From positions 7,068,001-7,132,000 of the forward strand of contig NZ_CP109479.1 in the NCBI RefSeq assembly GCF_036227485.1: DNA of 64,000 nucleotides, written 5' to 3'. Both the position numbers and the translations under genes were made by a program. The notes under the pieces were generated by a model, which worked only from the letters and a program-made list of their open reading frames with translations, was not told the origin of the DNA and did not search any database. This DNA is from Streptomyces sp. NBC_01451. Lineage in GTDB: Bacteria > Actinomycetota > Actinomycetes > Streptomycetales > Streptomycetaceae. This document shows positions 17,644 through 25,880 of this stretch, one piece after another; positions within the stretch are counted from its first letter, which is position 1; every line of letters begins with the position of its first letter.

Positions 17644-18348
17644 TTGCGCACCACACTCCGCACCACAGGTCCCGGCACGGGGGCCGTGGCCGGCACGAGG
17701 GCCAGTACCGGGCCGTCCGAAGCCGGGCGCCGTGTACCCGTGGCCGTGCACGCGTCCGACCCGATCTCCCGCGCCGGCGCGGTCAGCCAGCTGCGGCAGC
17801 ACCCGGTGGTCGAACTCCGGGAGGAGTCCGACAGCGGGCCCGGCGTCGTGGCCCTCCTGGTCAGCGAGATCCTCGACGAGTCCACGCTGTCCCGGCTGCG
17901 CCGGCTCGTCCGCAGCGAGGGCGCCAAGGCCGTTCTCGTGGTGGGCGTGCTGCGCGAGAACGAACTCCTGGACGTCATCGAGTGCGGCGTCGGAGCCATC
18001 GTCTGGCGCCACGAGGCCACCGGACACCGGCTGGCGCAGGCAGTGCTCGCCGCCGCCCGGGGCGACGGCGACCTGCCCTCCGACCTGCTCGGCCGGCTCA
18101 TCAGCCAGGTGGGCACACTGCACCGCACGGCGGCGGGCCAGCCCGGCGCCCCCACCTCGGGCCTCGCGCCGCGCGAGGTCGATGTCCTGCGCCTGGTCGC
18201 CGAGGGGCTCGACACCGGGGAGATCGCCAGCAAGCTGTCCTACTCCGAGCGCACGGTCAAGAACGTGATGCATGGGCTCACCACCCGGCTGCATCTGCGC
18301 AACCGGGCGCATGCCGTGGCCTATGCCTTGCGCGAAGGCTACATCTGA
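17644..18348 (+). CDS. LuxR-type response regulator-like protein, CIS-linked
   Basis: Up to 234 residues if TTG 17644 is the start; a later GTG near VPVAVHASDP (about 17740) is possible. The N-terminal two thirds look like a degenerate receiver domain (VPVAVHASDPISRAGAVSQL, then AKAVLVVGVLRENELLDVI) without the expected acidic pocket and phosphorylation aspartate. So phosphorylation is unlikely. The C-terminus is a clear LuxR HTH (LAPREVDVLRLVAEGLDTGEIA). Homologues of this gene sit at the head of Streptomyces CIS loci, and it reads toward the CIS. A perfect hairpin follows it. Role as CIS regulator is inferred from position. Confidence 0.8.
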   Translation: MRTTLRTTGPGTGAVAGTRASTGPSEAGRRVPVAVHASDPISRAGAVSQLRQHPVVELREESDSGPGVVALLVSEILDESTLSRLRRLVRSEGAKAVLVVGVLRENELLDVIECGVGAIVWRHEATGHRLAQAVLAAARGDGDLPSDLLGRLISQVGTLHRTAAGQPGAPTSGLAPREVDVLRLVAEGLDTGEIASKLSYSERTVKNVMHGLTTRLHLRNRAHAVAYALREGYI

Positions 18349-18478
18349 CCGAACGGGCAATCGAACGCGGCGCGCGGACACCAACTCGTGCCCGTCCCCC
18401 GTCCCTTGCGTGCCTGCGCGGGCGGGCGCGCGGGACGGCAGCATGGCCGTGAGCTCAAGACCGAGCTCGAACAACCGA

Positions 18479-18505
18479 GCGCACACGGCCCTGGGCCGTG
18501 TGCGC
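18479..18505. terminator. Perfect 12-bp hairpin with 3-base loop
   Basis: GCGCACACGGCC (18479-18490), loop CTG, exact complement at 18494-18505. It lies 131 bases after the LuxR stop and 41 bases before the first CIS gene, so it may terminate the regulator transcript or attenuate read-through into the CIS operon. Confidence 0.7.
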
Positions 18506-18545
18506 CACGCGGGGGCACGGCAGCGGGGCGGGCGGGAGCGCGACA

Positions 18546-19202
18546 GTGATCCACGAGGTGGACGAGGTCCTCAAAGGGCTGCTCGGCGGTGGCGCCCTGG
18601 CCGGATCAGGCATCGACGTCTTCTTCGACGCCCCGACCCGGGACTGGGCCGCCCGGCGCAACGGCCCCGCCGTCAACGCCTACTTGTACGACATCCGCGA
18701 GGACACCGCCCGCCGCCAGCGCGGCACCGTCTCCGTCCGCGACGAACGCGACGTGATCGTCCGGCGCCGACAGCCGCCCCGCTGGTTCCGGCTGTCGTAC
18801 CTCGTCACCGCCTGGACCAGGCAGCCCCAGGACGAACACCGGCTGCTGTCCGCCGTGTTGGCCAACCTGCTGCCCCGCGAGCTGCTCTCCCCCGACGAAC
18901 TCCCCGGCGCGCTGGGCGAGCTGGGCCTCTCCGTGCCGCTCTCCGTGTCCGGAAGCCACACGGAGTCCCGTTCCCTGGCCGAGATCTGGTCCGCCCTCGG
19001 CGGCGAACTCAAGCCGTCCCTCGACCTCGTGGTCACGGCACCCTTCCCGGCCTACCCCGAGTACGACGCCGGACCCCCGGTCACGGAGGGCGCCGCCGTC
19101 CGCGTCCGCGCGATCGACGGCTCGCTGGAGGACTCCCCGGAACGGGCCCATCAGCCACGGCACTTGGAGAAGGAGCGACGGACGGGGACACGTACTCCGT
19201 GA
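18546..19202 (+). CDS. DUF4255 protein, CIS tail-terminator/cap homologue (Pvc16/Afp16-like)
   Basis: 218 residues from GTG 18546 behind GGGAG. The N-terminal DUF4255 domain (IHEVDEVLKGLL start; VNAYLYDIRED near 42; RRRQPPRWFRLSYLVTAWT near 75) matches Pvc16/Afp16, which cap the sheath and tube at the distal end and set particle termination. The C-terminal 30 residues are charged and poorly conserved. Its TGA overlaps the GTG of the AAA+ ATPase gene (GTGA), a pairing typical of contractile injection systems. The family is confident. Confidence 0.85.
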   Translation: MIHEVDEVLKGLLGGGALAGSGIDVFFDAPTRDWAARRNGPAVNAYLYDIREDTARRQRGTVSVRDERDVIVRRRQPPRWFRLSYLVTAWTRQPQDEHRLLSAVLANLLPRELLSPDELPGALGELGLSVPLSVSGSHTESRSLAEIWSALGGELKPSLDLVVTAPFPAYPEYDAGPPVTEGAAVRVRAIDGSLEDSPERAHQPRHLEKERRTGTRTP

Positions 19203-21349
19203 ATCCCGTGGTTCCACCGGCGGTCGGCACCGCCAAGGCCGAGCCCGTCGTCGAGCCCGCCGCCGGGCTCCTCGCCCGCCTCTCCCGACTGCGCGCCCAG
19301 GTGGCCCGGTTGGTCGAGCTGCGCAGTGCCGACGATCCGACGGCCGACGATCCACTGCGCGGGCTGTATCTGTCCGAGGAGGCGGTACGGCACCTGCTCG
19401 TGCGGCCCGGAACCGAGGACCCGCGGGATTCCCCCGGGGGTCCGCCCGGCGCCCTGCCGGTGGTCGACGGCGACGACACACTGGCGCGTCTCGCCGCCCG
19501 CCTCGGCCTCGGCGCCCTGGACGTCCACATCCTCCTCGCCGTCCTCGCCCCGGACCTCGACCGTTCCTTCGAGCCCCTGTACGGCTATCTCAACGACGAC
19601 GTCGGCCGCCGCCGGGCCACCACCGGGCTCGTCCTCGACCTGTGCGGACTCCCCGCGCACGAACCGGCGGCCAGGGCCCGCTTCCACTCCTCGGCGCCCC
19701 TGACCGCGCTGGGCCTCCTGGCTGTCGAGGAACCCGAACGCCCTTTCCTCAGCCGCCAGTTGCGCGTCCCCGACCGGGTCGCCGCCCATCTTCTCGGCGA
19801 CGACACCCCGGACGCGGCCCTCGCCGGCCACGTACGCCCCCTCGCGCCCGCGACCTCGTACGCCTCGTATCCCTCGTACGCGACGGACTTCACCGACCGG
19901 CTGGCCGCCCTGCTGACCGCCGGGCCCCCCGCGGCTTCCGCGCCCCCGCCACCATCCACCGTCTATCTGCGCGAACACCGCGAAGGCGACGGCCTGGCCT
20001 GTGTCACGGCGGCCCTGTACTCGGCCGGACTGGGCGCGCTGCACTTCTCGGGGCCCGAGGACCGGGTCCCGGACCTGCTCCGTGAGGCGCGGCTCAGCGG
20101 CCGGGTCGTCGTCGTGTCGCCGCTGCCCGACCAACCCGCCTCCCTCGTCAAGGCGTTGACCGGGGTCGACGTGTCGGACGTACCCGTGCTGCTCACCGGG
20201 TCCGGCCCGTACGACCCGCAGTGGTCCGAGGACGACCCGCTGGTCCTGGAGGCGCCCCGGCAGCGCGCGGGGCAGCCGAACGCCTGGGGGGACGCGCTGC
20301 GGCAGGGCGCCGATCACCACGGCGACCCCGGCCACCCCGGTCACCATGGCGCCCCTGACCAACCTGGCCACCCCGGTGAACCGGACCTGGGGTTCGATCT
20401 GGCGGCCACCGTCGCCCCGTACCGCCTCGGCGCCGACCGCATCGCGCGGGCCGCCCGTGCCGCCAACCGACTCGCCGGCTTCGACGGGACCGCGCTCACC
20501 GCCGACCATCTGCGGCTGGCCGCCCGGCAGCAGTCGGCGTCCGGGCTCGAACGGCATGCCCGGCGCATCCGACCGGACGTCGGCTGGGGGGATCTCGTCC
20601 TGCCCGGCAAGCCGCTCGCCCAACTGCGTGAACTCGCCCTGCGCGCCCGCCATCGCGACCGGGTCCTCGGCGACTGGCGGCTCAGCGCGGGCGGCGGGCG
20701 GGGCCGGGGCGTGCTCGGGCTGTTCGCGGGGGAGTCCGGCACCGGGAAGACGATGTCCGCCGAGGTCGTCGCCGCCGAACTGGGCCTGGATCTCTACGTG
20801 GTCCAGCTGTCGTCGATCGTCGACAAGTACGTCGGCGAGACGGAGAAGAACCTCGAACGGATCTTCAGCGAGGCCGACCGCACCGACGCCGTGCTCCTCT
20901 TCGACGAGGCCGACGCCGTCTTCGGGAAGCGTTCCGAGGTCAAGGACGCGCACGACAAGCACGCCAACATGGAGAGCGCGTACCTGCTCCAGCGGCTGGA
21001 GTCCTTCGACGGTATCGCGCTGCTCACCACCAACCTGCGCGCCAACATCGACGAGGCGTTCACGCGCCGGCTGGACCTGGTGGTCGACTTCCCGTTCCCC
21101 GACGCCGGTCAGCGCCTCGCCCTGTGGCGGCACAGCCTCGCCATGGTGCCCTGCGAACCCGGCACCGACCCGGCCCGGGTCGCCGACGCCTTCGAACTGG
21201 CCGGCGGCTCGATCCGCAGCGCCGTCGTCACGGCCGCCTACTCCGCCGTCGGACGCGGCGGACCGGTCACGACGGCGGACCTGCTGGAGGGCGCCGAGCG
21301 GGAGTACCGCAAGGCGGGACGACTGGTGCCGGGCGAGGGCACCTGGTAG
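19199..21349 (+). CDS. AAA+ ATPase of the contractile injection system (Pvc15-like)
   Basis: 716 residues from GTG 19199, overlapping the preceding stop. The N-terminal 480 residues are a family-specific domain of CIS ATPases, here with a His/Gly/Pro-rich low-complexity insert (DHHGDPGHPGHHG) near residue 375. The AAA+ module has Walker A GESGTGKT near 513-520, Walker B LLFDEADAVFG near 576-586 and a following RRLDLVVDFPFP sensor/arginine-finger region. Pvc15-type ATPases are needed for assembly or cargo loading of CIS particles in the cytoplasm. Its 3' end meets the leftward anchor gene 14 bases later. The assignment is very sure, the mechanism less so. Confidence 0.9.
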   Translation: MNPVVPPAVGTAKAEPVVEPAAGLLARLSRLRAQVARLVELRSADDPTADDPLRGLYLSEEAVRHLLVRPGTEDPRDSPGGPPGALPVVDGDDTLARLAARLGLGALDVHILLAVLAPDLDRSFEPLYGYLNDDVGRRRATTGLVLDLCGLPAHEPAARARFHSSAPLTALGLLAVEEPERPFLSRQLRVPDRVAAHLLGDDTPDAALAGHVRPLAPATSYASYPSYATDFTDRLAALLTAGPPAASAPPPPSTVYLREHREGDGLACVTAALYSAGLGALHFSGPEDRVPDLLREARLSGRVVVVSPLPDQPASLVKALTGVDVSDVPVLLTGSGPYDPQWSEDDPLVLEAPRQRAGQPNAWGDALRQGADHHGDPGHPGHHGAPDQPGHPGEPDLGFDLAATVAPYRLGADRIARAARAANRLAGFDGTALTADHLRLAARQQSASGLERHARRIRPDVGWGDLVLPGKPLAQLRELALRARHRDRVLGDWRLSAGGGRGRGVLGLFAGESGTGKTMSAEVVAAELGLDLYVVQLSSIVDKYVGETEKNLERIFSEADRTDAVLLFDEADAVFGKRSEVKDAHDKHANMESAYLLQRLESFDGIALLTTNLRANIDEAFTRRLDLVVDFPFPDAGQRLALWRHSLAMVPCEPGTDPARVADAFELAGGSIRSAVVTAAYSAVGRGGPVTTADLLEGAEREYRKAGRLVPGEGTW

Positions 21350-21363
21350 GTGACCCTCCCGTC

Positions 21364-22815
21364 TCACACGGTGATACGGAACGCCTCCAGCTGAAGGTGC
21401 TCATTCATGTCGCTCCCGATGTACTTCCAGCCGCCGGCGTCGGTGCAGACCACGCCCAGCCAACCGCGGTCCTGCACATGGGGGTTGCCGCACACGCTGC
21501 CGTCGAAGACCTGGATGGTGAAGCCCTGAAGGGGCTCGTCCGACTCCTTGGTGCTGCCGAGGTAGTTGTCGATCCCGTTCACCGCGCTCGTCCACTTCGT
21601 GCCCTTCCAGTTCTGGTACTGGAAGGCGCCGCTGCCCGCGGTCCCCTTGGTTCCGGACACGGCGATGTTCACGGCCTTGATCGGCAGGTCCTTGCCCGTG
21701 GTGCCGGCCTCGGCGCCGTCGCACACCGGGGCCTGCCAGCCCTGGTCGGCGACATAGGCGCGGTAGCAGATGTGCCGTCCCGTGCTGCGGGCCGCCAGCT
21801 GCGTCACCGCCGTGGCGGCGGTCACCTCCGGCGCCTTCGTCTCCTTCTTCGGCGCGCCGCCGCCCCCGCCGCCCCCGGCCGCCGGGCTCTCGCTCCCGCC
21901 TCCGGCGGCCGGCGCCTCCGCCGACTGCGGGGGCGCGCTCACGACGGGGTTCTGGACGGCCTCCTGGCTGGGCGCCACGGGCGGAGTCGTGGCCACGGCC
22001 GTGGGGCTGGGCGGCGGAAGGGTACTGATGGTGCCGGCCGACTCGAACTCCTTTGCCCTGGTGCCCACTTGAGGCCGGTAGGAGATCCAGAGCATGACGA
22101 ACGTGATGGCGAGGGCGAGGAAGACACCGAGGAAGGTGGCGAGCCAGCGGGGCAGGAAACCGCGCTGTACGAACGTGCCGTCGACGTCGATCGGTACGGC
22201 GCCGGAGCGTTGCACAGCGAGCTTGTACGGCCGGTCCTCCTTGCCGCCGAACCAGATGATCTGGCGGGGCTTGAGGCGTGCGTCGACGAACACCGCCCGC
22301 CCCGGCTCGACCTGGACGCTGCCCGGGTGGATGTCGTACGACAGGTTGTCGCCGTTGTCGCTGCCGCTGACGGAGGCGGTGAGCCTGGTGTTGCCCAGGT
22401 TGTCGACGGCGAGCTTCGGGCGTCCCCGGAAACGTCCCTTCACGGTCGGCGGGACGAGTTCCGCCCGTACCTCGGTGAAGGGGGTGATCGTCAGGTTGCC
22501 CTCGGGGACGGTGGTCGCCTCCGGGTGTTCCGTGGGTGTGATGCGGACGGCGTAGGGGTTCGGGCCGGCCGTCGCGTCCGGGGTGCGGGGCGGGGCGAAG
22601 GTCAGGTCCACGGAGCCCGTCGTACCCGGGTAGAGACGGAGGGTCTGCGGCTCGATCCGGGTCCACGGGGCGATGGGGCCGACCGGCTCGAAGCGGTACT
22701 CGTCGACGACGTCGCCCGTGTTGCGCAGGCGCAGCCGGACGGTTGTGCTGCCGCCGGGGTCGACGGTCGCGGAGGCGGGCTCCAGGGAAGTCCAAAGGGT
22801 CACTGGGTCGTTCAC
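21364..22815 (-). CDS. CIS-linked bitopic membrane protein with extracytoplasmic binding domain (CisA-like)
   Basis: 483 residues; start taken as GTG 22815, with GTG 22803 as an alternative. Cytoplasmic part (about 1-235): immunoglobulin-like strands (SATVDPGGSTTVRLRLRNTGDVVDEYRFEP). One transmembrane helix lies near 240-262 (LATFLGVFLALAITFVMLWI). A Pro/Gly linker (about 275-345, with a run of eight Gly) follows. The C-terminal domain of about 135 residues is Trp- and Cys-rich with repeated QNW/GWL motifs, resembling hydrophobic-W or glycan-binding repeats. It interrupts the CIS operon on the opposite strand. In Streptomyces CIS loci a conserved protein of this layout is reported to link particles to the membrane; I assign it by architecture and position. 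Confidence 0.75.
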   Translation of the reverse strand: MNDPVTLWTSLEPASATVDPGGSTTVRLRLRNTGDVVDEYRFEPVGPIAPWTRIEPQTLRLYPGTTGSVDLTFAPPRTPDATAGPNPYAVRITPTEHPEATTVPEGNLTITPFTEVRAELVPPTVKGRFRGRPKLAVDNLGNTRLTASVSGSDNGDNLSYDIHPGSVQVEPGRAVFVDARLKPRQIIWFGGKEDRPYKLAVQRSGAVPIDVDGTFVQRGFLPRWLATFLGVFLALAITFVMLWISYRPQVGTRAKEFESAGTISTLPPPSPTAVATTPPVAPSQEAVQNPVVSAPPQSAEAPAAGGGSESPAAGGGGGGGAPKKETKAPEVTAATAVTQLAARSTGRHICYRAYVADQGWQAPVCDGAEAGTTGKDLPIKAVNIAVSGTKGTAGSGAFQYQNWKGTKWTSAVNGIDNYLGSTKESDEPLQGFTIQVFDGSVCGNPHVQDRGWLGVVCTDAGGWKYIGSDMNEHLQLEAFRITV

Positions 22816-23129
22816 TTCCCGGGTGTGTAGGTGATCTCGGCCGCGGCTTCCGCGTTCCCGAACGGTCCCGTCCCGGCCCGGCTCGGCCCAGTGCGGTTCG
22901 GTCCGGTTCGGTCCGCCCCCCAGCCTTACCGGTGCGGGCGGGTTGCGGGGAGAGCCGAAGGGGCAGACGTACGGGCAGGGCCGACGGGGTCCGGGGTTCG
23001 CGGGCCGGGCGGATTGCCCTTGCGGGCACGGAAGTTGCCCCTCATGAGGTACCGCAGGCCGTTTCGGCGGACGGGACGTGCGCGTGAGGGTGGGAAGTGT
23101 CCTGTCTCGTACCCCGAGGAGATCAGAGC
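22816..23129. promoter_or_regulatory. 314-bp divergent promoter region of sheath operon and membrane anchor
   Basis: No gene is credible here. A GGTTCGGTCC decamer occurs twice in direct succession at about 22893-22912. Nearer the sheath gene there are TTGCCC (23032-23037 region) and a GAGGTA-like hexamer, but I cannot define the promoter. The ribosome site GAGGAG precedes the sheath ATG. Confidence 0.35.
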
Positions 23130-24716
23130 ATGCCGTCCTACCTGTCGCCCGGCGTATACGTCGAGGAGGTGGCCAGCGGCTCACGTCCGATCGAGGGAGT
23201 GGGCACCTCGGTCGCTGCCTTCGTCGGCCTCGCGCCGACCGGCCCGCTGAACGAGCCGACACTGGTGACCAACTGGACGCAGTACGTCGCTGCCTTCGGT
23301 GACTTCACCGACGGCTACTACCTCGCGCACAGCGTCTACGGCTTCTTCAACAACGGCGGCTCGGCCGCGTACGTCGTCCGGGTCGGGGGTGCGGCGGGCG
23401 GTGCCGGGGGAGACTCCGCACCGGCCAAGTCCCTCGCGGGCGCGGACGACCGGGCCGCGCTGGCAGCCGCTGAGCCCAAGCAGATCGGCACCTTCAGCGT
23501 GACCGCCGTGGCGGGCGGCTCGCTGAGCGTCGAGGTCACCGACGCGGACGGCGAGGGCCCGGCCGAGCGGTTCAAGCTGATCGTCAAGGACGGCGACAAG
23601 GCTGTCGAGACGTTCGACGTGACCGCCAAGAAGGGCGGCCGCAACTACGTCGTCACGCAGGTGAAGGAGCGCTCCAAGCTCATCACCGTGCAGGAGACGG
23701 CGCCCGCCGCCCAGCTCGTCCGTCCCGACAACCAGACCGTGGCGCTCGCCGCCCCGGCCGCCCCCGCCGCGGTCGTCCCGGCGACGGCGGACACCGAGGG
23801 CGCGCACGCCGGCCCCGCCCAGTATCTCGGCGACTCCGCCGACCGCACCGGATTCGGTGGCCTGGAGGCCGTCGACGAGGTGTCGATGGTCGCGGTGCCC
23901 GACCTGATGGCGGCCTACCAGCGCGGTGCGATCGACCTGGAGCAGGTGAAGGCGGTCCAGCTCGGCCTGATCGCCCACTGCGAGCTGATGGGCGACCGTG
24001 TCGCCGTCATCGACCCGCCGCCCGGGCTGAACGCCCGTCAGATCCGTGTCTGGCGGCAGGAGACGGCCGGCTACGACTCCAAGTACGCGGCCCTGTACTA
24101 CCCCTGGATCAAGGCCTTCGACCCGGCCACCGGGCACGCCCGTCTGATCCCGCCGAGCGGCCACATCGCCGGCATCTGGGCCCGCAACGACTCCGAGCGC
24201 GGTGTGCACAAGGCGCCCGCCAACGAGGTCGTCCGTGGCGCGGTCGACCTGGAGATGCAGATCACCCGGGGTGAGCAGGACCTCCTCAACCCGATCGGCG
24301 TCAACTGCATCCGGGCCTTCCCGGGCCGCGGCATCCGCGTCTGGGGCGCCCGCACGATGTCCTCCGACCCGGCCTGGCGCTACCTCAACGTGCGCCGCTA
24401 CTTCAACTACCTGGAGGAGTCGATCCTGATCGGCACCCAGTGGGTGGTCTTCGAGCCGAACGACCACCAGCTGTGGGCCCGTATCCGGCGCAACGTCTCC
24501 GCGTTCCTCGTCAACGAGTGGCGCAGCGGCGCCCTCTTCGGCCAGCGGCCGGAGGAGGCCTACTACGTCAAGTGCGACGAGGAGACCAACCCGCCGGAGT
24601 CGGTCGACCTCGGCCGCGTCGTGTGCGAGATCGGCATCGCGCCGGTCAAGCCCGCCGAGTTCGTGATCTTCAGGCTGGCCCAGTTCTCCGGTGGCAGCGG
24701 GGAGTTGGAGGAGTAA
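23130..24716 (+). CDS. cis2: Contractile sheath protein of the CIS
   Basis: 528 residues from ATG 23130 behind GAGGAG. Phage tail-sheath signatures: PSYLSPGVYVEEVASGSRPIEGVGTSVAAFVG at the start, VYGFFNNGGSAAYVVRV near 75, GVNCIRAFPGRGIRVWGART near 395 and NVRRYFNYLEESILIGTQWVVFEPND near 420. A variable inserted domain (about 95-245) is Ala/Val rich and would face outward, as in other sheaths. Sheath subunits polymerise around the tube and contract to drive it forward. The tube gene follows after 73 bases, the usual order. The identification is very sure; the symbol follows Streptomyces CIS naming from memory. Confidence 0.93.
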   Translation: MPSYLSPGVYVEEVASGSRPIEGVGTSVAAFVGLAPTGPLNEPTLVTNWTQYVAAFGDFTDGYYLAHSVYGFFNNGGSAAYVVRVGGAAGGAGGDSAPAKSLAGADDRAALAAAEPKQIGTFSVTAVAGGSLSVEVTDADGEGPAERFKLIVKDGDKAVETFDVTAKKGGRNYVVTQVKERSKLITVQETAPAAQLVRPDNQTVALAAPAAPAAVVPATADTEGAHAGPAQYLGDSADRTGFGGLEAVDEVSMVAVPDLMAAYQRGAIDLEQVKAVQLGLIAHCELMGDRVAVIDPPPGLNARQIRVWRQETAGYDSKYAALYYPWIKAFDPATGHARLIPPSGHIAGIWARNDSERGVHKAPANEVVRGAVDLEMQITRGEQDLLNPIGVNCIRAFPGRGIRVWGARTMSSDPAWRYLNVRRYFNYLEESILIGTQWVVFEPNDHQLWARIRRNVSAFLVNEWRSGALFGQRPEEAYYVKCDEETNPPESVDLGRVVCEIGIAPVKPAEFVIFRLAQFSGGSGELEE

Positions 24717-24789
24717 CCCCCCTCGCAGACATACCAAGTCCTCCAGACACGCAGAGAACCAACAGAAGCAAGAGAGTTGAGAGAGCCAG

Positions 24790-25233
24790 ATGAGCCTCCA
24801 GCCGGGTGACGCCCTCACCTCACACAATTTCGGCCTGCAGATCGACGGCGTGATGGTCGAGTACCTCGCCGAGGTCAGCGGCCTCAGCATCGAGCAGGAC
24901 GTCATCGAGTACCAGCAGGTCTCCGCGCAGGGCAAGCCCGTCACCAAGAAGCTGCCGGGCGTGAAGAAGGCGGGCACCTGCACGGTCGTCCGCGGCATGA
25001 CCCAGTCCTCGGCCTTCAACCAGTGGATCACCGAGTCGGTCGCCGGTCAGATGGCCACGGCCCGCAAGAACGCCACGATCATGGTCATGGACTACCAGAA
25101 CAACCCGGTCAAGCGGTACAACATGCGCAACGCCTGGTGCAGCAAGATCGACACCAGCACGGTGAAGGCCGGCGAGGCGTCCGCGTTGCAGGAGACGGTC
25201 ACGATCACGTTCGAAGAACTGGTCATCGAGTAA
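24790..25233 (+). CDS. cis1: Inner tube protein of the CIS (gp19/Hcp-like)
   Basis: 147 residues from ATG 24790. It begins LQPGDALTSHNFGLQIDGVMVEYLAEVSGLSIEQDVIEYQQ, the classic tail-tube opening, and contains KKLPGVKKAGTCTVVRGM and a terminal TVTITFEELVIE strand. Tube subunits form hexameric rings stacked inside the sheath. The stop codon overlaps the start of the next gene (TAATG). A second, divergent tube-family gene lies at 29511; this one, next to the sheath, is the bulk tube protein. Confidence 0.93.
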   Translation: MSLQPGDALTSHNFGLQIDGVMVEYLAEVSGLSIEQDVIEYQQVSAQGKPVTKKLPGVKKAGTCTVVRGMTQSSAFNQWITESVAGQMATARKNATIMVMDYQNNPVKRYNMRNAWCSKIDTSTVKAGEASALQETVTITFEELVIE

Positions 25234-25721
25234 TGCGTCGTACGGCTCCCAGGCCGGCCGGGGCCGCGACGGCCGACCCCGGTCCGGCCTCCCCCGGGAC
25301 GGAGGCGGCACCGACGGCGGAGCAGATCGTCGTCGCCGCCGCTCCCCAACGGCTGCGCACCGAGTTCGAGTTCGAGCTGCCGCGCGGATACGTCGACGAG
25401 ACCGGCACGGTGCACCGCGACGGTGTGATGCGGCTGGCCACGGCCCGGGACGAGCTGATCCCCCTGCGGGACATGCGCGTTCAGGAGAACCCGGCGTATC
25501 TGTCGGTGGTGCTGCTCGGCCGGGTCATCACCCGGCTCGGCTCGCTGCCGCTCGTGCACGACGGCGTCGTGGAGAACATGTTCGCCTCCGACCTCGCCTT
25601 CCTCCAGGACTTCTACCGGCAGATCAACGCGGAGGGGCACACCCGCGCGGGCGTGACCTGCCCGCACTGTGAGCAGCCGTTCGAAGTCGAACTCGGCGGG
25701 AGCCGCCTGGGGGAATCGTGA
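25233..25721 (+). CDS. Small CIS-operon protein, tail-assembly chaperone-like
   Basis: 162 residues, start overlapping the tube stop. An Ala/Pro-rich N-terminus is followed by TEFEFELPRGYVDETGTVHRDGVMRLATARDEL and LSVVLLGRVITRLGSL, then CPHCEQPFEVELGG near the end with one CxxC. It resembles phage tail assembly proteins that follow tube genes. A metal site would need ligands in addition to the CxxC. It is translationally coupled to the tube and to the 52-codon gene that follows (GTG overlapping TGA). The specific function is not established. Confidence 0.75.
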   Translation: MRRTAPRPAGAATADPGPASPGTEAAPTAEQIVVAAAPQRLRTEFEFELPRGYVDETGTVHRDGVMRLATARDELIPLRDMRVQENPAYLSVVLLGRVITRLGSLPLVHDGVVENMFASDLAFLQDFYRQINAEGHTRAGVTCPHCEQPFEVELGGSRLGES

Positions 25722-25876
25722 CGTACGCGAGCGACCGGCTGTACGAGGAGATCGCGTACGTCGCCTACCACTTCCACTGGAGCATGGACGAGATCCTCGA
25801 CCTTGAGCACCGCGACCGGCGCCGTTACACGGACCGGATCGCGGCCCTTGTCACGCGCGCGGCGGGGGAGGGGTGA
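25718..25876 (+). CDS. DUF6760-like 52-residue CIS protein
   Basis: A very short gene: GTG 25718 overlaps the previous TGA, and the TGA at 25874 is followed five bases later by the start of the large disordered protein. The sequence YASDRLYEEIAYVAYHFHW is followed by a helical, highly charged segment ending TRAAGEG. The conserved YxEIAYVAYHFHWSxDEILxLEHRDR pattern is known from actinobacterial CIS and phage-tail loci (DUF6760), analogous to the small GpE-like proteins after tail-tube genes. Function is unknown. The coupling on both sides makes it a real gene. Confidence 0.82.
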   Translation: MTYASDRLYEEIAYVAYHFHWSMDEILDLEHRDRRRYTDRIAALVTRAAGEG

Positions 25877-25880
25877 GGGC

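Noticed and set aside
17644..18348. Phosphorylatable two-component response regulator
   Set aside because: The receiver-like region lacks a visible acidic pair and phospho-acceptor Asp in the expected places, and no histidine kinase is adjacent.
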